Below are positions 17,667 through 27,292 of a DNA stretch of 64,000 nt, in pieces. Position 1 is the first letter of the stretch; every line of letters starts with the position of its first letter. The notes below the pieces were generated by a model. It had not been told where the DNA came from. It worked only from the letters and a program-made list of their open reading frames with translations, and ran no database searches. Origin of the DNA: UBA8752 sp965657965 (GTDB taxonomy: Bacteria; Bacteroidota; Bacteroidia; Flavobacteriales_D; Sanyastnellaceae). Where the stretch lies: the NCBI GenBank assembly GCA_965657965.1, contig CBFHQM010000008.1, forward strand, positions 1 through 64,000. The letters run 5' to 3'. Position numbers and translations under genes: made by a program.

Positions 17667-19532
17667 ATGAACAGTTTGACCTCCATTCTGCGCCACCTCT
17701 GTGCGCCCCTGCTTCTCCTGGTTCCCCAACTTGTACTCGCCCAATACCCCGGCTGGCAACAAGAGGTGGACTACACCATGGACATTACTGTGGATGCCCC
17801 TCAGCATCAATATGCAGGGGTGATGGACTTGGTCTATGTGAACCACAGTCCTGATGCGCTAGAACGCATTCCGTTCCACCTCTTCTTTAACGCCTTCCAA
17901 CCCGGGAGCATGATGGATGTGCGAAGCCGAAACATTGCCGATCCAGATCGCCGTGTAGGCGACCGCATCTTGAACTTGCCAGAAGACGAATGGGGCTGGC
18001 TCAAAGTCCACACTGCACGGGTGGGCAAAACCGAAGCTGAATTTGTAACCAATGGCACCATTGGCTGGCTTACGCTCCCAAAATCTCTGGCTCCCGGCAA
18101 AAAAACCCGCATTCACCTCGAATGGGATGCACAGGTGCCGAGGCAGGTTCGCCGTTCCGGCTGGATGAATGCCCAAGGGGTTGAATTGAGCATGACCCAG
18201 TGGTATCCCAAAGCGTGTGAGTACGACCACCATGGTTGGCACACCAATCCTTATGTGGGGCGCGAGTTTCATGGCATTTGGGGAGATTTTGATGTCACCA
18301 TTCATCTGGACGCAGCCTACATGATTGGCGGCACAGGTCAACTCGAAAATGCCGAGGAATGTGGCCATGGATACGCCGACGTCGACACCCCGACTGAAGG
18401 CGATCTCCACTGGCATTTCGTAGCCGAGGGCGTCCATGATTTTGCTTGGGCCGCCGATCCAGATTTCGTTCACACGGTGCGCCAAGTCGAACAAGGCCCC
18501 ACCCTCCACTTTATCCATCAAAACGACACCAGCTATGGCGCATGGGACGAACTTCCCGCCATCACGGAGCGCGCAATGCGCTATTACTCTGAACACGTTG
18601 GAGATTACCCCTGGCCTCAATACACCGTGGTCGAAGGCGGTGACGGCGGCATGGAATACCCCATGTGCACCTTGGTTCGAGGCAATCGCAACCTCCGGAG
18701 TTTGGTGGGGGTCACAGCCCACGAAATGGCCCACGCTTGGTTCCAGGGATTGCTGGCCACCAATGAAAGCCTGCATGAATGGATGGACGAAGGCTTCACT
18801 TCTTGGATTGAATCTGAATTCTTGGCCGAAGAATTCAATGAATCCAAAGACCAGCCCCACTATTGGGCTTATGGCGGCTACCTCAATCTTGTGAGAGATG
18901 GTGGCGAAGAGCCACTCTCCACGCATGCGGATCACTACGTGACCAACCGCGCTTACGGCACAGGGGCGTACAGCAAAGGCGAAGTCCTCTTGAACCAGCT
19001 GGGCGCCATCATTGGCGAAGACGCACGCAATGCAGGCGTAAAGCGATACTTTGATGAATGGTCCTTTAAGCACCCTGGCCCCATTGACTTTAAACGGGTC
19101 ATGGAACGCGAGAGCGGACTGGAATTGGACACCTACTTCCAATACATGTTGAACAGCACCCACCATGTGGATGTGGCCGTGAAATCTGTAAAAGTGACCT
19201 CCGACAGCACCTTCATTGTGCTCGAACGTATCGGACTCCTTCCACTGCCCGTCGACGTGCGCATTGAGACGGCCGACGGCAACACGGTCGATCATCACAT
19301 CCCGCAAGTGGTCACCCAAGGCCATCGTCCAATCGCAGATGGAGAAGTACTCCACAACAGCTGGCCTTGGACTCACCCCACTTACACCCTCGCATTGGCC
19401 AATTCTATGCCCGGATGCACCGTCACGGTGGATGCCAAGAAGCAGACCGCCGATGCAGACCGCAGCAACAATCAAGTTGTCCTGGGCACGGGTGTGATTC
19501 AGGAATGGACCAGCGGCAACGCCAAAGACTGA
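17667..19532 (+). CDS. Secreted M1 family zinc metallopeptidase
   Basis: This 621-residue protein starts with a signal peptide (HLCAPLLLLVPQLVLAQ). It has the M1 beta-rich N-terminal domain, a GGDGGMEYPM segment in the position of the GxMEN exopeptidase motif, and the zinc site HEMAHAWFQG (residues about 352-361) with the third ligand in WMDEGFTSW about 20 residues on. A short C-terminal helical domain and a beta tail follow. M1 enzymes release N-terminal amino acids from peptides; the altered GxMEY may shift specificity. An in-frame TTG at 17655 is an alternative start. It is one of two M1 peptidases here, separated by bioY. Confidence 0.9.
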   Translation: MNSLTSILRHLCAPLLLLVPQLVLAQYPGWQQEVDYTMDITVDAPQHQYAGVMDLVYVNHSPDALERIPFHLFFNAFQPGSMMDVRSRNIADPDRRVGDRILNLPEDEWGWLKVHTARVGKTEAEFVTNGTIGWLTLPKSLAPGKKTRIHLEWDAQVPRQVRRSGWMNAQGVELSMTQWYPKACEYDHHGWHTNPYVGREFHGIWGDFDVTIHLDAAYMIGGTGQLENAEECGHGYADVDTPTEGDLHWHFVAEGVHDFAWAADPDFVHTVRQVEQGPTLHFIHQNDTSYGAWDELPAITERAMRYYSEHVGDYPWPQYTVVEGGDGGMEYPMCTLVRGNRNLRSLVGVTAHEMAHAWFQGLLATNESLHEWMDEGFTSWIESEFLAEEFNESKDQPHYWAYGGYLNLVRDGGEEPLSTHADHYVTNRAYGTGAYSKGEVLLNQLGAIIGEDARNAGVKRYFDEWSFKHPGPIDFKRVMERESGLELDTYFQYMLNSTHHVDVAVKSVKVTSDSTFIVLERIGLLPLPVDVRIETADGNTVDHHIPQVVTQGHRPIADGEVLHNSWPWTHPTYTLALANSMPGCTVTVDAKKQTADADRSNNQVVLGTGVIQEWTSGNAKD

Positions 19533-19536
19533 GCCC

Positions 19537-20094
19537 GTGCTGTCCAACACTTTTCAAACCCGCGGTGTGGCTTGGCCCATCCAAGCCCTTCTTGCCGCCC
19601 TTTTAATCGGCGGACTTGGCCCAGTCGTATTGGAAATGGAGGGCACCCTTCCATTGAGCTTGCAGTCCATGTTGGTCTGCTGGATTCCGCTCATGTTGGG
19701 CTGGAAAGCCGGGCTCACCGCACTGCTTCTCTATTTGGGCGCAGGAGTTCTGGGCTTGCCCGTTTTTGCCGGTCACGCCAGTGGAATGGGGGTGATCGCT
19801 GGACCTACAGGCGGGTACCTCCTCGGTTTCCCCATTGTCGCCGCCCTGCTCGGCTGGATGGCCGACAACTTTGTCGACCGCCCCATCCGCACACAATTCT
19901 TGGCCATTGCTGCAGGCATGGTCTTGGGCCATGTGTTGATTTTGGCCTTTGGTATTCCTTGGCAAGCCCGCTTCGATCCCGACCTGAATGTGACGGTGTT
20001 GATCGAGCGCTTGCTTCGGCCCATTGCCCTTAAATCCGCCATCGGATTACTTTTGGGTGTCCTTCTCATGCGAACCGTTCAAGGCCGGGCTTAA
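19537..20094 (+). CDS. bioY: BioY family biotin transporter S component
   Basis: A 185-residue membrane protein with about six hydrophobic helices and the BioY signature VFAGHASGMGVIAGPTGGYL followed by LLGFPIVAALLGW. BioY binds biotin in the membrane and works alone or with the ECF energizing module (BioM/BioN). No bioM/bioN is visible beside it. The GTG start at 19537 lies 4 bases after the first M1 peptidase stop. Biotin supply would serve the biotin carboxylase system encoded further along at 31911. Confidence 0.92.
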   Translation: MLSNTFQTRGVAWPIQALLAALLIGGLGPVVLEMEGTLPLSLQSMLVCWIPLMLGWKAGLTALLLYLGAGVLGLPVFAGHASGMGVIAGPTGGYLLGFPIVAALLGWMADNFVDRPIRTQFLAIAAGMVLGHVLILAFGIPWQARFDPDLNVTVLIERLLRPIALKSAIGLLLGVLLMRTVQGRA

Positions 20095-20098
20095 TTTG
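20091..20098 (+). promoter_or_regulatory. Near-consensus -7 box TTAATTTG before the LTA4H-like peptidase gene
   Basis: TTAATTTGCC differs from TAnnTTTGC at one base and ends 5 nt before the ATG of the aminopeptidase gene. It overlaps the bioY stop codon. Confidence 0.35.
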
Positions 20099-20103
20099 CC
20101 GGC

Positions 20104-22005
20104 ATGAACCTGTATTTTTCTCCTGGCCATCGCATGGCCGGAATTGCGGCCCTGACCCTATTGCTGGTCGGCTGCACCGGTGGATCTGATTCGCCGTCGG
20201 ATACGACAACAGCCAAAGCCCAGCGCATTGCCGCCATGAAACAAGTCACAGACCACCACAGCTTCGCGCGCCCCAACGAGGCCCGAATCGTCCATCTCCA
20301 ATGGGACGCCAATGTCGATTTTGATGCGCGAACCATTTCCGGATGTGCGACCTACGACGTTGAGACCGCCGCCGATGCCAAGCATCTGGTTTTGGACACC
20401 CATGAGCTTGACATCGAAGGTGTGACCGTAGACGGCGTTCCTGCTGAATTTGCGGTGGGTGCAGGCCAAGAACACCTTGGACAACCTTTGACCATCGACA
20501 TCACGCCAAACACCAAACAGGTGTCGGTTTGCTACACCTCCAACCCCGGCGCAGACGCCCTTCTTTGGGTTGAAGCCCAAGGCGACCAAGCTCCCTTTCT
20601 GTTTACCCAAAGTCAAGCCATCCTTGCCCGTACCTGGATTCCTGTTCAGGATTCTCCCGGCATTCGCTTCACCTACTCAGCCAACGTACGTGTACCCCAA
20701 GGCTTGATGGCCCTCATGAGTGCGGAAAACCCCACCTCCATTGATCCCGATGGCCGCTACTCCTTTCAGATGACACAGCCCATACCCGCTTATTTGCTGG
20801 CACTGGCTGCAGGAGAAGTGGAGTACCACACCGTGGGCGAACGATGCGCAGTGTACGCTGTACCTGAATTGATCGACAAAGCTGCCTACGAGTTTGGTGA
20901 AATGGAAGACCTCCTTTTGGCTGCAGAAGATCTATATGGCCCCTACGCATGGGAACGCTATGACCTTCTGATTTTGCCGGCCGCCTTCCCATTTGGCGGC
21001 ATGGAAAATCCACGCCTGACTTTTGCTACGCCCACCATCATTGCTGGAGACCGCTCTCTGGTGGCCTTGGTCGCTCATGAGTTGGCCCACAGCTGGAGTG
21101 GAAACCTCGTGACCAACGCCACCTGGGATGACTTCTGGTTGAATGAAGGCTTTACGGTGTATTTCGAGCAGCGCATTATGGAAGCGGTATACGGCCGTGA
21201 GATCAGTGAAATGCTGGCCACTTTAAGCTACCAGGGCCTGGTGGAAGAGGTCGATGCCATTCAAGACCTCAATCCCGACGACACCCACCTCAAGCTTCAC
21301 CTGCAAGGCCGCAACCCCGACGACGGCATGACCGCCATCGCTTACGACAAAGGCTACTTCTTCCTCCGTCTAATGGAGGAAACTGTGGGCCGTGAGGCAT
21401 TCGACGCTTGGCTCAAAAACTACTTCGAGACTTATGCCTTCAAAGGCATGGACACCGAACAGTTTGTGGTCTACCTCCAGCGCACGTTGTTGAGTGACCC
21501 CGCCACCCTGAATGCCGTCAACTTAGAATCGTGGATTTATGGTCCGGGTCTTCCCCCCAACTGCCCCACGGTTTCCAGCCCTCGCATCGAGCGTGTGGAT
21601 GCCGCCTTGGCCGCTTGGGAGTCTGGTGACTTGACCACCGGTGACTTGCCTTGGGCAGACTGGATTTACCAAGAGCGTTATCGTTTCCTCTCCAACCTTG
21701 CAGACAACACCTCCTCTGCGCGCATGGCCGAGCTAGACGCCGCTTGGGCCATTGGGTCCACCGGCAACAATGAAGTCCTTTTTGCTTGGATGGAACAGGC
21801 CATTCGAAGCGGCTACAAGCCGGCTTACCCTCGCCTGAAATCCTTCCTCGTCGAGGTGGGCCGTCGTAAATTCTTGACCCCACTTTACCGGGCCATGAAA
21901 GACACCGACCAAATGGACATGGCGCTGGACATTTATCAGCAAGCTCGCCCTGGCTACCATGCCGTGGCCACAGGAACCATGGACGAGCTGCTCGCGTGGA
22001 ATTGA
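20104..22005 (+). CDS. Lipoprotein M1 aminopeptidase, leukotriene A4 hydrolase-like
   Basis: A 633-residue protein with a lipoprotein signal (LTLLLVGC, Cys about 24), so it is membrane-anchored outside the cytoplasm. It carries the exopeptidase motif FGGMEN (residues about 297-302), the zinc motif HELAHSWSGN (325-334) with the third ligand in LNEGFTVYFEQ, and a YDKGYFFLRLME region matching the catalytic tyrosine segment. A C-terminal helical domain like that of LTA4H follows (residues about 490-630). Members are aminopeptidases; epoxide hydrolase activity on LTA4 is not expected in a bacterium. A strong bidirectional terminator follows. Confidence 0.93.
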   Translation: MNLYFSPGHRMAGIAALTLLLVGCTGGSDSPSDTTTAKAQRIAAMKQVTDHHSFARPNEARIVHLQWDANVDFDARTISGCATYDVETAADAKHLVLDTHELDIEGVTVDGVPAEFAVGAGQEHLGQPLTIDITPNTKQVSVCYTSNPGADALLWVEAQGDQAPFLFTQSQAILARTWIPVQDSPGIRFTYSANVRVPQGLMALMSAENPTSIDPDGRYSFQMTQPIPAYLLALAAGEVEYHTVGERCAVYAVPELIDKAAYEFGEMEDLLLAAEDLYGPYAWERYDLLILPAAFPFGGMENPRLTFATPTIIAGDRSLVALVAHELAHSWSGNLVTNATWDDFWLNEGFTVYFEQRIMEAVYGREISEMLATLSYQGLVEEVDAIQDLNPDDTHLKLHLQGRNPDDGMTAIAYDKGYFFLRLMEETVGREAFDAWLKNYFETYAFKGMDTEQFVVYLQRTLLSDPATLNAVNLESWIYGPGLPPNCPTVSSPRIERVDAALAAWESGDLTTGDLPWADWIYQERYRFLSNLADNTSSARMAELDAAWAIGSTGNNEVLFAWMEQAIRSGYKPAYPRLKSFLVEVGRRKFLTPLYRAMKDTDQMDMALDIYQQARPGYHAVATGTMDELLAWN

Positions 22006-22038
22006 GCCCATCCAACTGAACACACGCTTCAACGCATC

Positions 22039-22070
22039 AAAAAAGGCCACCCCGAAGGGTGGCCTTTTTT
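22039..22070. terminator. Bidirectional rho-independent terminator
   Basis: An 8-bp GC-rich stem GGCCACCC/GGGTGGCC (22045-22052 with 22057-22064) has a CGAA loop, six As on the left and six Ts on the right. It sits between the convergent aminopeptidase and T9SS cargo genes and can serve both strands. Confidence 0.9.
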
Positions 22071-22095
22071 CATGGTCAAATCTTGCGAACGGAAC

Positions 22096-25000
22096 TCAAC
22101 GGCTCAAGTTGATGAACCCCTTGACCTCTCGCTTTTCGTTGGTGGATTCAGAATACAGCACAATGCGATAGGCGTAAACCCCATCCAGTGCATAGTACCA
22201 AAGCGCAGGGTCGGTGACTTCGTTCGACGAATTGCCAACCCAGCCTTTGTCCAAATCTGTGGTGTGGAAGACCTCTTCTCCCCAACGGTTGTAGACACTC
22301 ATGTCGAAACGATCCGGGTCAATGTCTGTTCCGTAAACGGCCCAGAGGTCATTGAACCCGTCGTTGTTCGGGGTGAAACTGTTCGGGATGAAAACATTGA
22401 AAAAGTCGAAAATCTCGATGTTTCGGGTCAACTGACTCTCACAACCATTGGTATCCAAAACCGCCAGCGTCACTGGATAAATGCCCCCCTGTCCCAAAGG
22501 AAAGGTAAAGGTTGGGTTGGGCTCGAAACTCGTGGCGTCTTCCTGCCCAACAATAAAGGTCCAATCCCATTCCACCACGTTTGGAGACACGCTGCTCACA
22601 AAATCGATTTTGGTATCTGGTGCTGTTGTGGGCTGTGGCCCAGCGTCAAATCCAATACTTGGCGGTGTGAACACCTGAATGTAGTTGTCTGCAATCGCTG
22701 TGTTCACACACCCTGTGGTGGTGATGACCGAAACAGAAATGTCGTAAACGCCTGGCGCATCGAAAATGTGGACCGGGGCTTCATCCGCACTTTGTCCGCC
22801 ATCTCCAAAGTCCCAAGCCTGCGTTTGAACAAACACCGAAGGAATGCTGTGCACAAAAGGAATGGCTTCGGGCACACACGCCCGTGTCGTGTCGGCCGTA
22901 ATGAACAAATCAAAAGGCTGTTCAACTTCTACCTCCATGCAAGCGGTCGCTGTCGGTGTCGTGCACGCCTCTGATACGGTCACACAAAACTCACCTGTGA
23001 CTGGGGGCACAAATCCGACCTGATCTTCTTCTCCAGAGGCAAACGTGATGCCGTCGTACGAAAAGTCAAAACTGTAGCCGTTGCCTTCTCCTCCAGTCAC
23101 ATCTATGGCCGAGAGCAACACTTCGTCTCCAAGACAAATCAGATCATCGGCGGCAATCCCCACGGTAAACCCATCGTAAATGCCCACGGTAACAGAACCT
23201 GATTGGGTAATGCACCCCGCTCCATCGACACCTTCAACGGTATAGGTCGTGGTGGTTTCGGGGCTCACTAGCAACGAGGCACCCAAGCCAACGGGGTCGC
23301 CCTCGACCGTCCAATTGTAACCAAAAGGACCGCCAGACTCGGCTTCTGCAGTAAGAACGGTGGTGCCATTAATGCAAATCACAACGTCATCGCTCACCAC
23401 AATGCCCGGAGGCTCCGGGTCGGCCAAATCAAATTCCGTGATATAGGAGCATCCGGTGTCATCGGACACCTCTAACGTGTATTGTCCAGCCAAGAGGTCT
23501 TCAAAGACGTAAAGGCCACCACCGAAGGACTCTTGCACAAGGATGCCCGCTGCATTGCTCAACACCAATTCCCATGGCCCATCGGCCGCAGGCTCAGAAA
23601 TGTTGATCTGAATGGTGCCATCGGTAATGAGGCAGGTTGGGTCGCTAAAGTCTGTGGTATAGGAAAACCCAGGAACAACCATCACCGTATCGGTCGTTGC
23701 ACAGTTGTCCAAACCAATGGGCTCGACAAAAGCAACATACTCTGTAGGCGTCCCATCGAAATCATTCACGGTAGGCTGGGCACTGTTGGGGTTGGTCAAG
23801 TTGTCTGCCGGCTCCCAATTCCAAACAAAGCCACAGGCGTCTAGGCCACAGCCTACACACCAACTGACCTCCTCGTAAAAAGCACTGGCCTCGCAACTGA
23901 CACTGCCATCGGAAGTAAACAGTACCGTAAGGCAGCCATCCGGATTGGTGGCGGTCACCGAAGTTTCTGGATAGTCTCCCGTTAAATCTGCCAACTGTGG
24001 CGCAGTCGCGTCCGCCCCGTCGAACACTTGAATGTGATCGAAGAATCCCTCGATGGCGCCGTCATAAAACAGAATGTTCATCATCGTCCCATCTCCGGGG
24101 ACATCTGGACAGTAGGTCCAGGTGGTGTTCTCGTTGTTCCCGTAGCAATACGATGTTGTGCCTTGGCTTGCGCCGCAAGGTGAAGGACCGCCCCCAACGA
24201 AAGCGCCTTGCAACTGCACAGGGTCGCCACAAAACACTTGGTCTGGACCCGCTGTGATGCTGTTCTCTGGACCTTCCACCACCTCAATGGTGAGCGTGGT
24301 GTCAAACGTGCAGTTGAAGTTGTTGGTTACAGTGAAAACGTAATCATAGAAACCTGGATCATCGAGCACGATGTCGCAATAATTCGCATCGAAGTCTTGA
24401 TCGATGATGCCAGGCCCCGTCCAGAACGAACTGTCGGCATCGAGACCGATGGTCGGCGTGAAAGTCGTCACCCCTGGAATCAAGGCAGGGTTCAAATTCA
24501 AACCCCACTCGAAAATATAGCCGTTGTCGATGGCCAAATTGTCGAGGACAGAAAAGGTCCACGTTCCATTCAAAGGGCACCCCACCAAATCGCACAGGTT
24601 GCCCTCTGAGGCATAAATGCCTGGATTGGCGATGTTGTTGTTCTCGTTGTTGCCTGCATTGTCCACATAAGCCGTCTGCGTCCAATTGGCATTGTCGTTG
24701 ATGTTGGTGGCCACATCTGGGTTCGGAGACCAACCGTAATCGTACCCGACACCAGGCAGGTTCGAACCGTCGTCGACAGCCTCACCCAAGAAACAACCTC
24801 CCCCACCATTCGGGAAACTCATCAAAGACACCGTGGTTCCATCTGGACAAGACATGGACAAGTCCAAGTCCCCCATGTAGCTGTGCTCCATGTTGACCGT
24901 GATTGACTCTAAATCATCGCAGTTTTCGAGGGTCGCACCATCTTCAAAAAAGTCGAAGTTCAACTCACTCGTGTAACTGAATCCTGCACCATCCGCCAAG

Positions 25001-25911
25001 TAAGTCTCCCCAGCCACCACTTGAGGTGGGAGTGCAGTCCAGGTCACGCTTTGCACGGGATTGCCATCGACAAAAGCGGGACTACCAGCACACACAGGCG
25101 TACTCTGTACACTGTTGAACAACGGAATCGTGCTCACCAAAACCTGAAGCGGCTGAAGGTTCAAAGACACGCACCCATTGTTGTCGACCACAGTCAGGTT
25201 CACAATGTATTCTCCAGGCTCATCAAAACTGTGAATCACATTCGCGCCAGTAGACAAGGTGTCGATGCTGCCGTCGTCGAAGTTCCATACCCAATCATCC
25301 AAGTTGAAGCCAGGCTCTGCAAAAGAACCGGCATCGCCAAACGTGATTTCCTCATTCAGGCAAACGCCGATGGACAACGAGTCTGGGTTGGGCAAAGCGG
25401 GGTCTACTATGGAACTGATAGAAGTGGGCGTGGCACAGGGTGTAGTACAACTGATGTTCGCCTCCCAGCCTGGCGCAGTGGTGTTGCCCGGTCCGTTGTC
25501 CTGAAAGACAAACGTGAGGCATCCCGTTGGGTTATTGATGGTCGCCGTCACAGGAAGTCCTTGAAGGGTGTTTCCAGTATAGTTTCCCATTCCCGGTGAG
25601 CCTGCATCAGGCCCGTCGTAGATAAACAGGTAGTCGCTGTTGTTTGGATTTGGGTTGGTCTCCAATCCAAAAGCAACAAAAGTCACCGACACCGCATCTC
25701 CAGGATTGTCCGGACAAAGCGTGTAAGTGTAGTTCGCATCTGTGTATGGATTGCCAACGCCCGTCTCGTCGTTTCCATCATCCACAAAAGTTCCCGTACA
25801 GGTCTCTTCGGTCTCGTTTCCAATGATGAAAACCTGAGCCTCTGAGGACAGGGAGAACCCCATCGCCAAGGCAAGGAGAACTTTAAAAAAAGAAGTGCGC
25901 TGCATGTTCAT
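22096..25911 (-). CDS. Large secreted T9SS type B (CHU_C/gliding-associated CTD) protein with CUB-like, P-domain-like and PKD domains
   Basis: 1271 residues with a signal peptide (LLALAMGFSLSSEAQ). Order as read: a CUB-like domain (about 55-157, TLCPDNPGD...FIYDG...GCLTFVF), a PKD domain (about 185-260, WNFDDGS...HSFDEPGEYIVNLTV) and a proprotein-convertase-P-like domain (about 320-475, HSYMGDLDLSMSCPDGT...NGTWTFSVLDN). A second CUB-like domain follows (about 590-690), then further PKD/Ig-like segments including WDFGDGG...HIFDAPGVYDISVSV. The last 90 residues (SFTPNNDGFNDLW...YNRWGEEVF...YAYRIVLY) are a T9SS type B sorting domain. It should be an adhesin-like cell-surface or secreted protein. 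The ECF sigma factor and a membrane PKD protein lie immediately upstream. Confidence 0.9.
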   Translation of the reverse strand: MNMQRTSFFKVLLALAMGFSLSSEAQVFIIGNETEETCTGTFVDDGNDETGVGNPYTDANYTYTLCPDNPGDAVSVTFVAFGLETNPNPNNSDYLFIYDGPDAGSPGMGNYTGNTLQGLPVTATINNPTGCLTFVFQDNGPGNTTAPGWEANISCTTPCATPTSISSIVDPALPNPDSLSIGVCLNEEITFGDAGSFAEPGFNLDDWVWNFDDGSIDTLSTGANVIHSFDEPGEYIVNLTVVDNNGCVSLNLQPLQVLVSTIPLFNSVQSTPVCAGSPAFVDGNPVQSVTWTALPPQVVAGETYLADGAGFSYTSELNFDFFEDGATLENCDDLESITVNMEHSYMGDLDLSMSCPDGTTVSLMSFPNGGGGCFLGEAVDDGSNLPGVGYDYGWSPNPDVATNINDNANWTQTAYVDNAGNNENNNIANPGIYASEGNLCDLVGCPLNGTWTFSVLDNLAIDNGYIFEWGLNLNPALIPGVTTFTPTIGLDADSSFWTGPGIIDQDFDANYCDIVLDDPGFYDYVFTVTNNFNCTFDTTLTIEVVEGPENSITAGPDQVFCGDPVQLQGAFVGGGPSPCGASQGTTSYCYGNNENTTWTYCPDVPGDGTMMNILFYDGAIEGFFDHIQVFDGADATAPQLADLTGDYPETSVTATNPDGCLTVLFTSDGSVSCEASAFYEEVSWCVGCGLDACGFVWNWEPADNLTNPNSAQPTVNDFDGTPTEYVAFVEPIGLDNCATTDTVMVVPGFSYTTDFSDPTCLITDGTIQINISEPAADGPWELVLSNAAGILVQESFGGGLYVFEDLLAGQYTLEVSDDTGCSYITEFDLADPEPPGIVVSDDVVICINGTTVLTAEAESGGPFGYNWTVEGDPVGLGASLLVSPETTTTYTVEGVDGAGCITQSGSVTVGIYDGFTVGIAADDLICLGDEVLLSAIDVTGGEGNGYSFDFSYDGITFASGEEDQVGFVPPVTGEFCVTVSEACTTPTATACMEVEVEQPFDLFITADTTRACVPEAIPFVHSIPSVFVQTQAWDFGDGGQSADEAPVHIFDAPGVYDISVSVITTTGCVNTAIADNYIQVFTPPSIGFDAGPQPTTAPDTKIDFVSSVSPNVVEWDWTFIVGQEDATSFEPNPTFTFPLGQGGIYPVTLAVLDTNGCESQLTRNIEIFDFFNVFIPNSFTPNNDGFNDLWAVYGTDIDPDRFDMSVYNRWGEEVFHTTDLDKGWVGNSSNEVTDPALWYYALDGVYAYRIVLYSESTNEKREVKGFINLSR

Positions 25912-25999
25912 TCAGAAAGGCAAAGGTGAAACTCAAAACGTCTCACTTTCGTTGCTTGGGGACAAAACCTAAAAACAAATCAATCCGGCGACAATGGAC

Positions 26000-27292
26000 T
26001 TATTCCACTTGGATAACATCCGAGAAATAAGCCGGACCATTTTCGCCTTGAATCACAACTGTCCAATGAAACTCTTGACCTGAGCGGCTGAGCGTTCCAT
26101 TGGGGAGCATCCCATCCCAAGCTTTCACCTTGGTGGTCTCATACACGATTCGCCCTTGGTCATCTTCTACTCGGAATACAAAGGCCGCATCTTCTCTCAA
26201 CAACTTTTGTGGGAGAAAGGCGTCGTATCGCCCATCCCCGTTGGGACTAAACCGAGCCGCTCCACCCAATCCAAAACGGTTCCCAACCACCACACTGTGA
26301 TGGGCCACCGATTGACAGCCGTGGGCGGAACTCGCCACCAATTGAATCACATGCTCTCCGACACGTGACAATTCAAACGCGGTGGCTTCGCCTGCCCGAC
26401 TTGACTCTCCATCTACAATCCATGTGGATGACGATGCATCCCGGCTTCTGTCGCGCAATGAGACCAACGGTAGATCGGATGCCGTAGAAGGCACCTCCCA
26501 CGTAAACTCCGCTTCCGGAATGGGGTGAATGGTCACCAAGTTTTCGATCGTTCGGGTCCGAATCACGCCATCGCTGATGCGGGTAATGCTCAGTGTAATG
26601 TCGTAAGTACCTGGCGCCCTGAACACATGACTTGGCTCATTTTGACTGCTGAATTGACCATCGCCGAAATTCCACAATACGCGAACGTCTTTCAGGGCAT
26701 TGTCCATGCCAAAACTGATTTCCGTACCCACACAAGCTTCGGAAGTCTCAATCACAAAGGCCGCGGCTTCTTCTACTGGCAATTCTGCCCAGTTCGAGGG
26801 AATCTCAGTGCCCTCGACGTCGGCCATCCCCCTCAAATTCGTGGCGGTTTCAGAAGGCTGTGCATTCTGGTTAGCAGACTCCATGACTGGGCCTTGAAAT
26901 TGGCTTTGTTCAAGCTCTTGGCCTGAATTTCCCTCCATTTCTTCTGAAGCAACAACAACCGCGACTTCGGGATCTCCAGTCGCTGGCCCTTGCGAATCCA
27001 CCAAGACCACTTCTTCCACCGGATGAACTTCGGGTGCTTCTGGCAATGGATCACTGGGTTCAGACAGCCAAAATGCCCCCCCAACCAATGCCGCTCCTGC
27101 AGCAGGTCCAATCAACCAACGCCAGGAAGCCGCTGCGGTACCTCCCGCTGCTCCACCTGCCATGGCCGACTGCATGGTGGCCCAACTCGGCGCCACAATT
27201 CCCGGTGCTTTTTCCAAAGTGGAGCGCAGCCCCCCTTCAAATCCACCACCTGCGGCCCCGTGCTTCCGCTTGTTTTCTTCTTCTTCGCTCAC
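26000..27292 (-). CDS. Putative membrane regulator (anti-sigma candidate) with periplasmic PKD region and CHU_C-like C-terminus
   Basis: A 430-residue protein starting at a GTG that overlaps the sigma factor stop (GTGA). A cytoplasmic N-terminus of about 56 residues rich in E, K, G and A precedes one transmembrane helix (WRWLIGPAAGAALVGGAFWL, about 57-76). Next come an acidic linker and a PKD domain (about 175-257: WNFGDGQ...HVFRAPGTYDITLSI). A second PKD-like segment (262-337) and a C-terminus (340-430) follow: RFSPNGDGRYDAFLP, FRVEDDQGRIVYETT, then WTVVIQGENG, resembling a T9SS type B CTD. The layout (sigma gene coupled to a single-pass protein) suggests an anti-sigma factor, but I see no zinc-type anti-sigma motif. 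Regulatory role is inferred. Confidence 0.8.
   Translation of the reverse strand: MSEEEENKRKHGAAGGGFEGGLRSTLEKAPGIVAPSWATMQSAMAGGAAGGTAAASWRWLIGPAAGAALVGGAFWLSEPSDPLPEAPEVHPVEEVVLVDSQGPATGDPEVAVVVASEEMEGNSGQELEQSQFQGPVMESANQNAQPSETATNLRGMADVEGTEIPSNWAELPVEEAAAFVIETSEACVGTEISFGMDNALKDVRVLWNFGDGQFSSQNEPSHVFRAPGTYDITLSITRISDGVIRTRTIENLVTIHPIPEAEFTWEVPSTASDLPLVSLRDRSRDASSSTWIVDGESSRAGEATAFELSRVGEHVIQLVASSAHGCQSVAHHSVVVGNRFGLGGAARFSPNGDGRYDAFLPQKLLREDAAFVFRVEDDQGRIVYETTKVKAWDGMLPNGTLSRSGQEFHWTVVIQGENGPAYFSDVIQVE

Noticed and set aside
17859..19550. A 563-codon open frame on the minus strand opposite the first M1 peptidase gene
   Set aside because: It is antisense to a gene with a clear zinc motif and signal peptide, and its translation has no domain or plausible start. 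It is a shadow of high-GC codon use, as are the long frames opposite yidC (41923-42921), the S46 peptidase (44407-45789), recF (13149-14210) and fadH (139-984).
25912..25999. A -7 promoter box (TAGGTTTTG region) before the 1271-residue T9SS gene
   Set aside because: It has one base too many to fit TAnnTTTG and no clear -33; a promoter here is possible but not supported enough to list.
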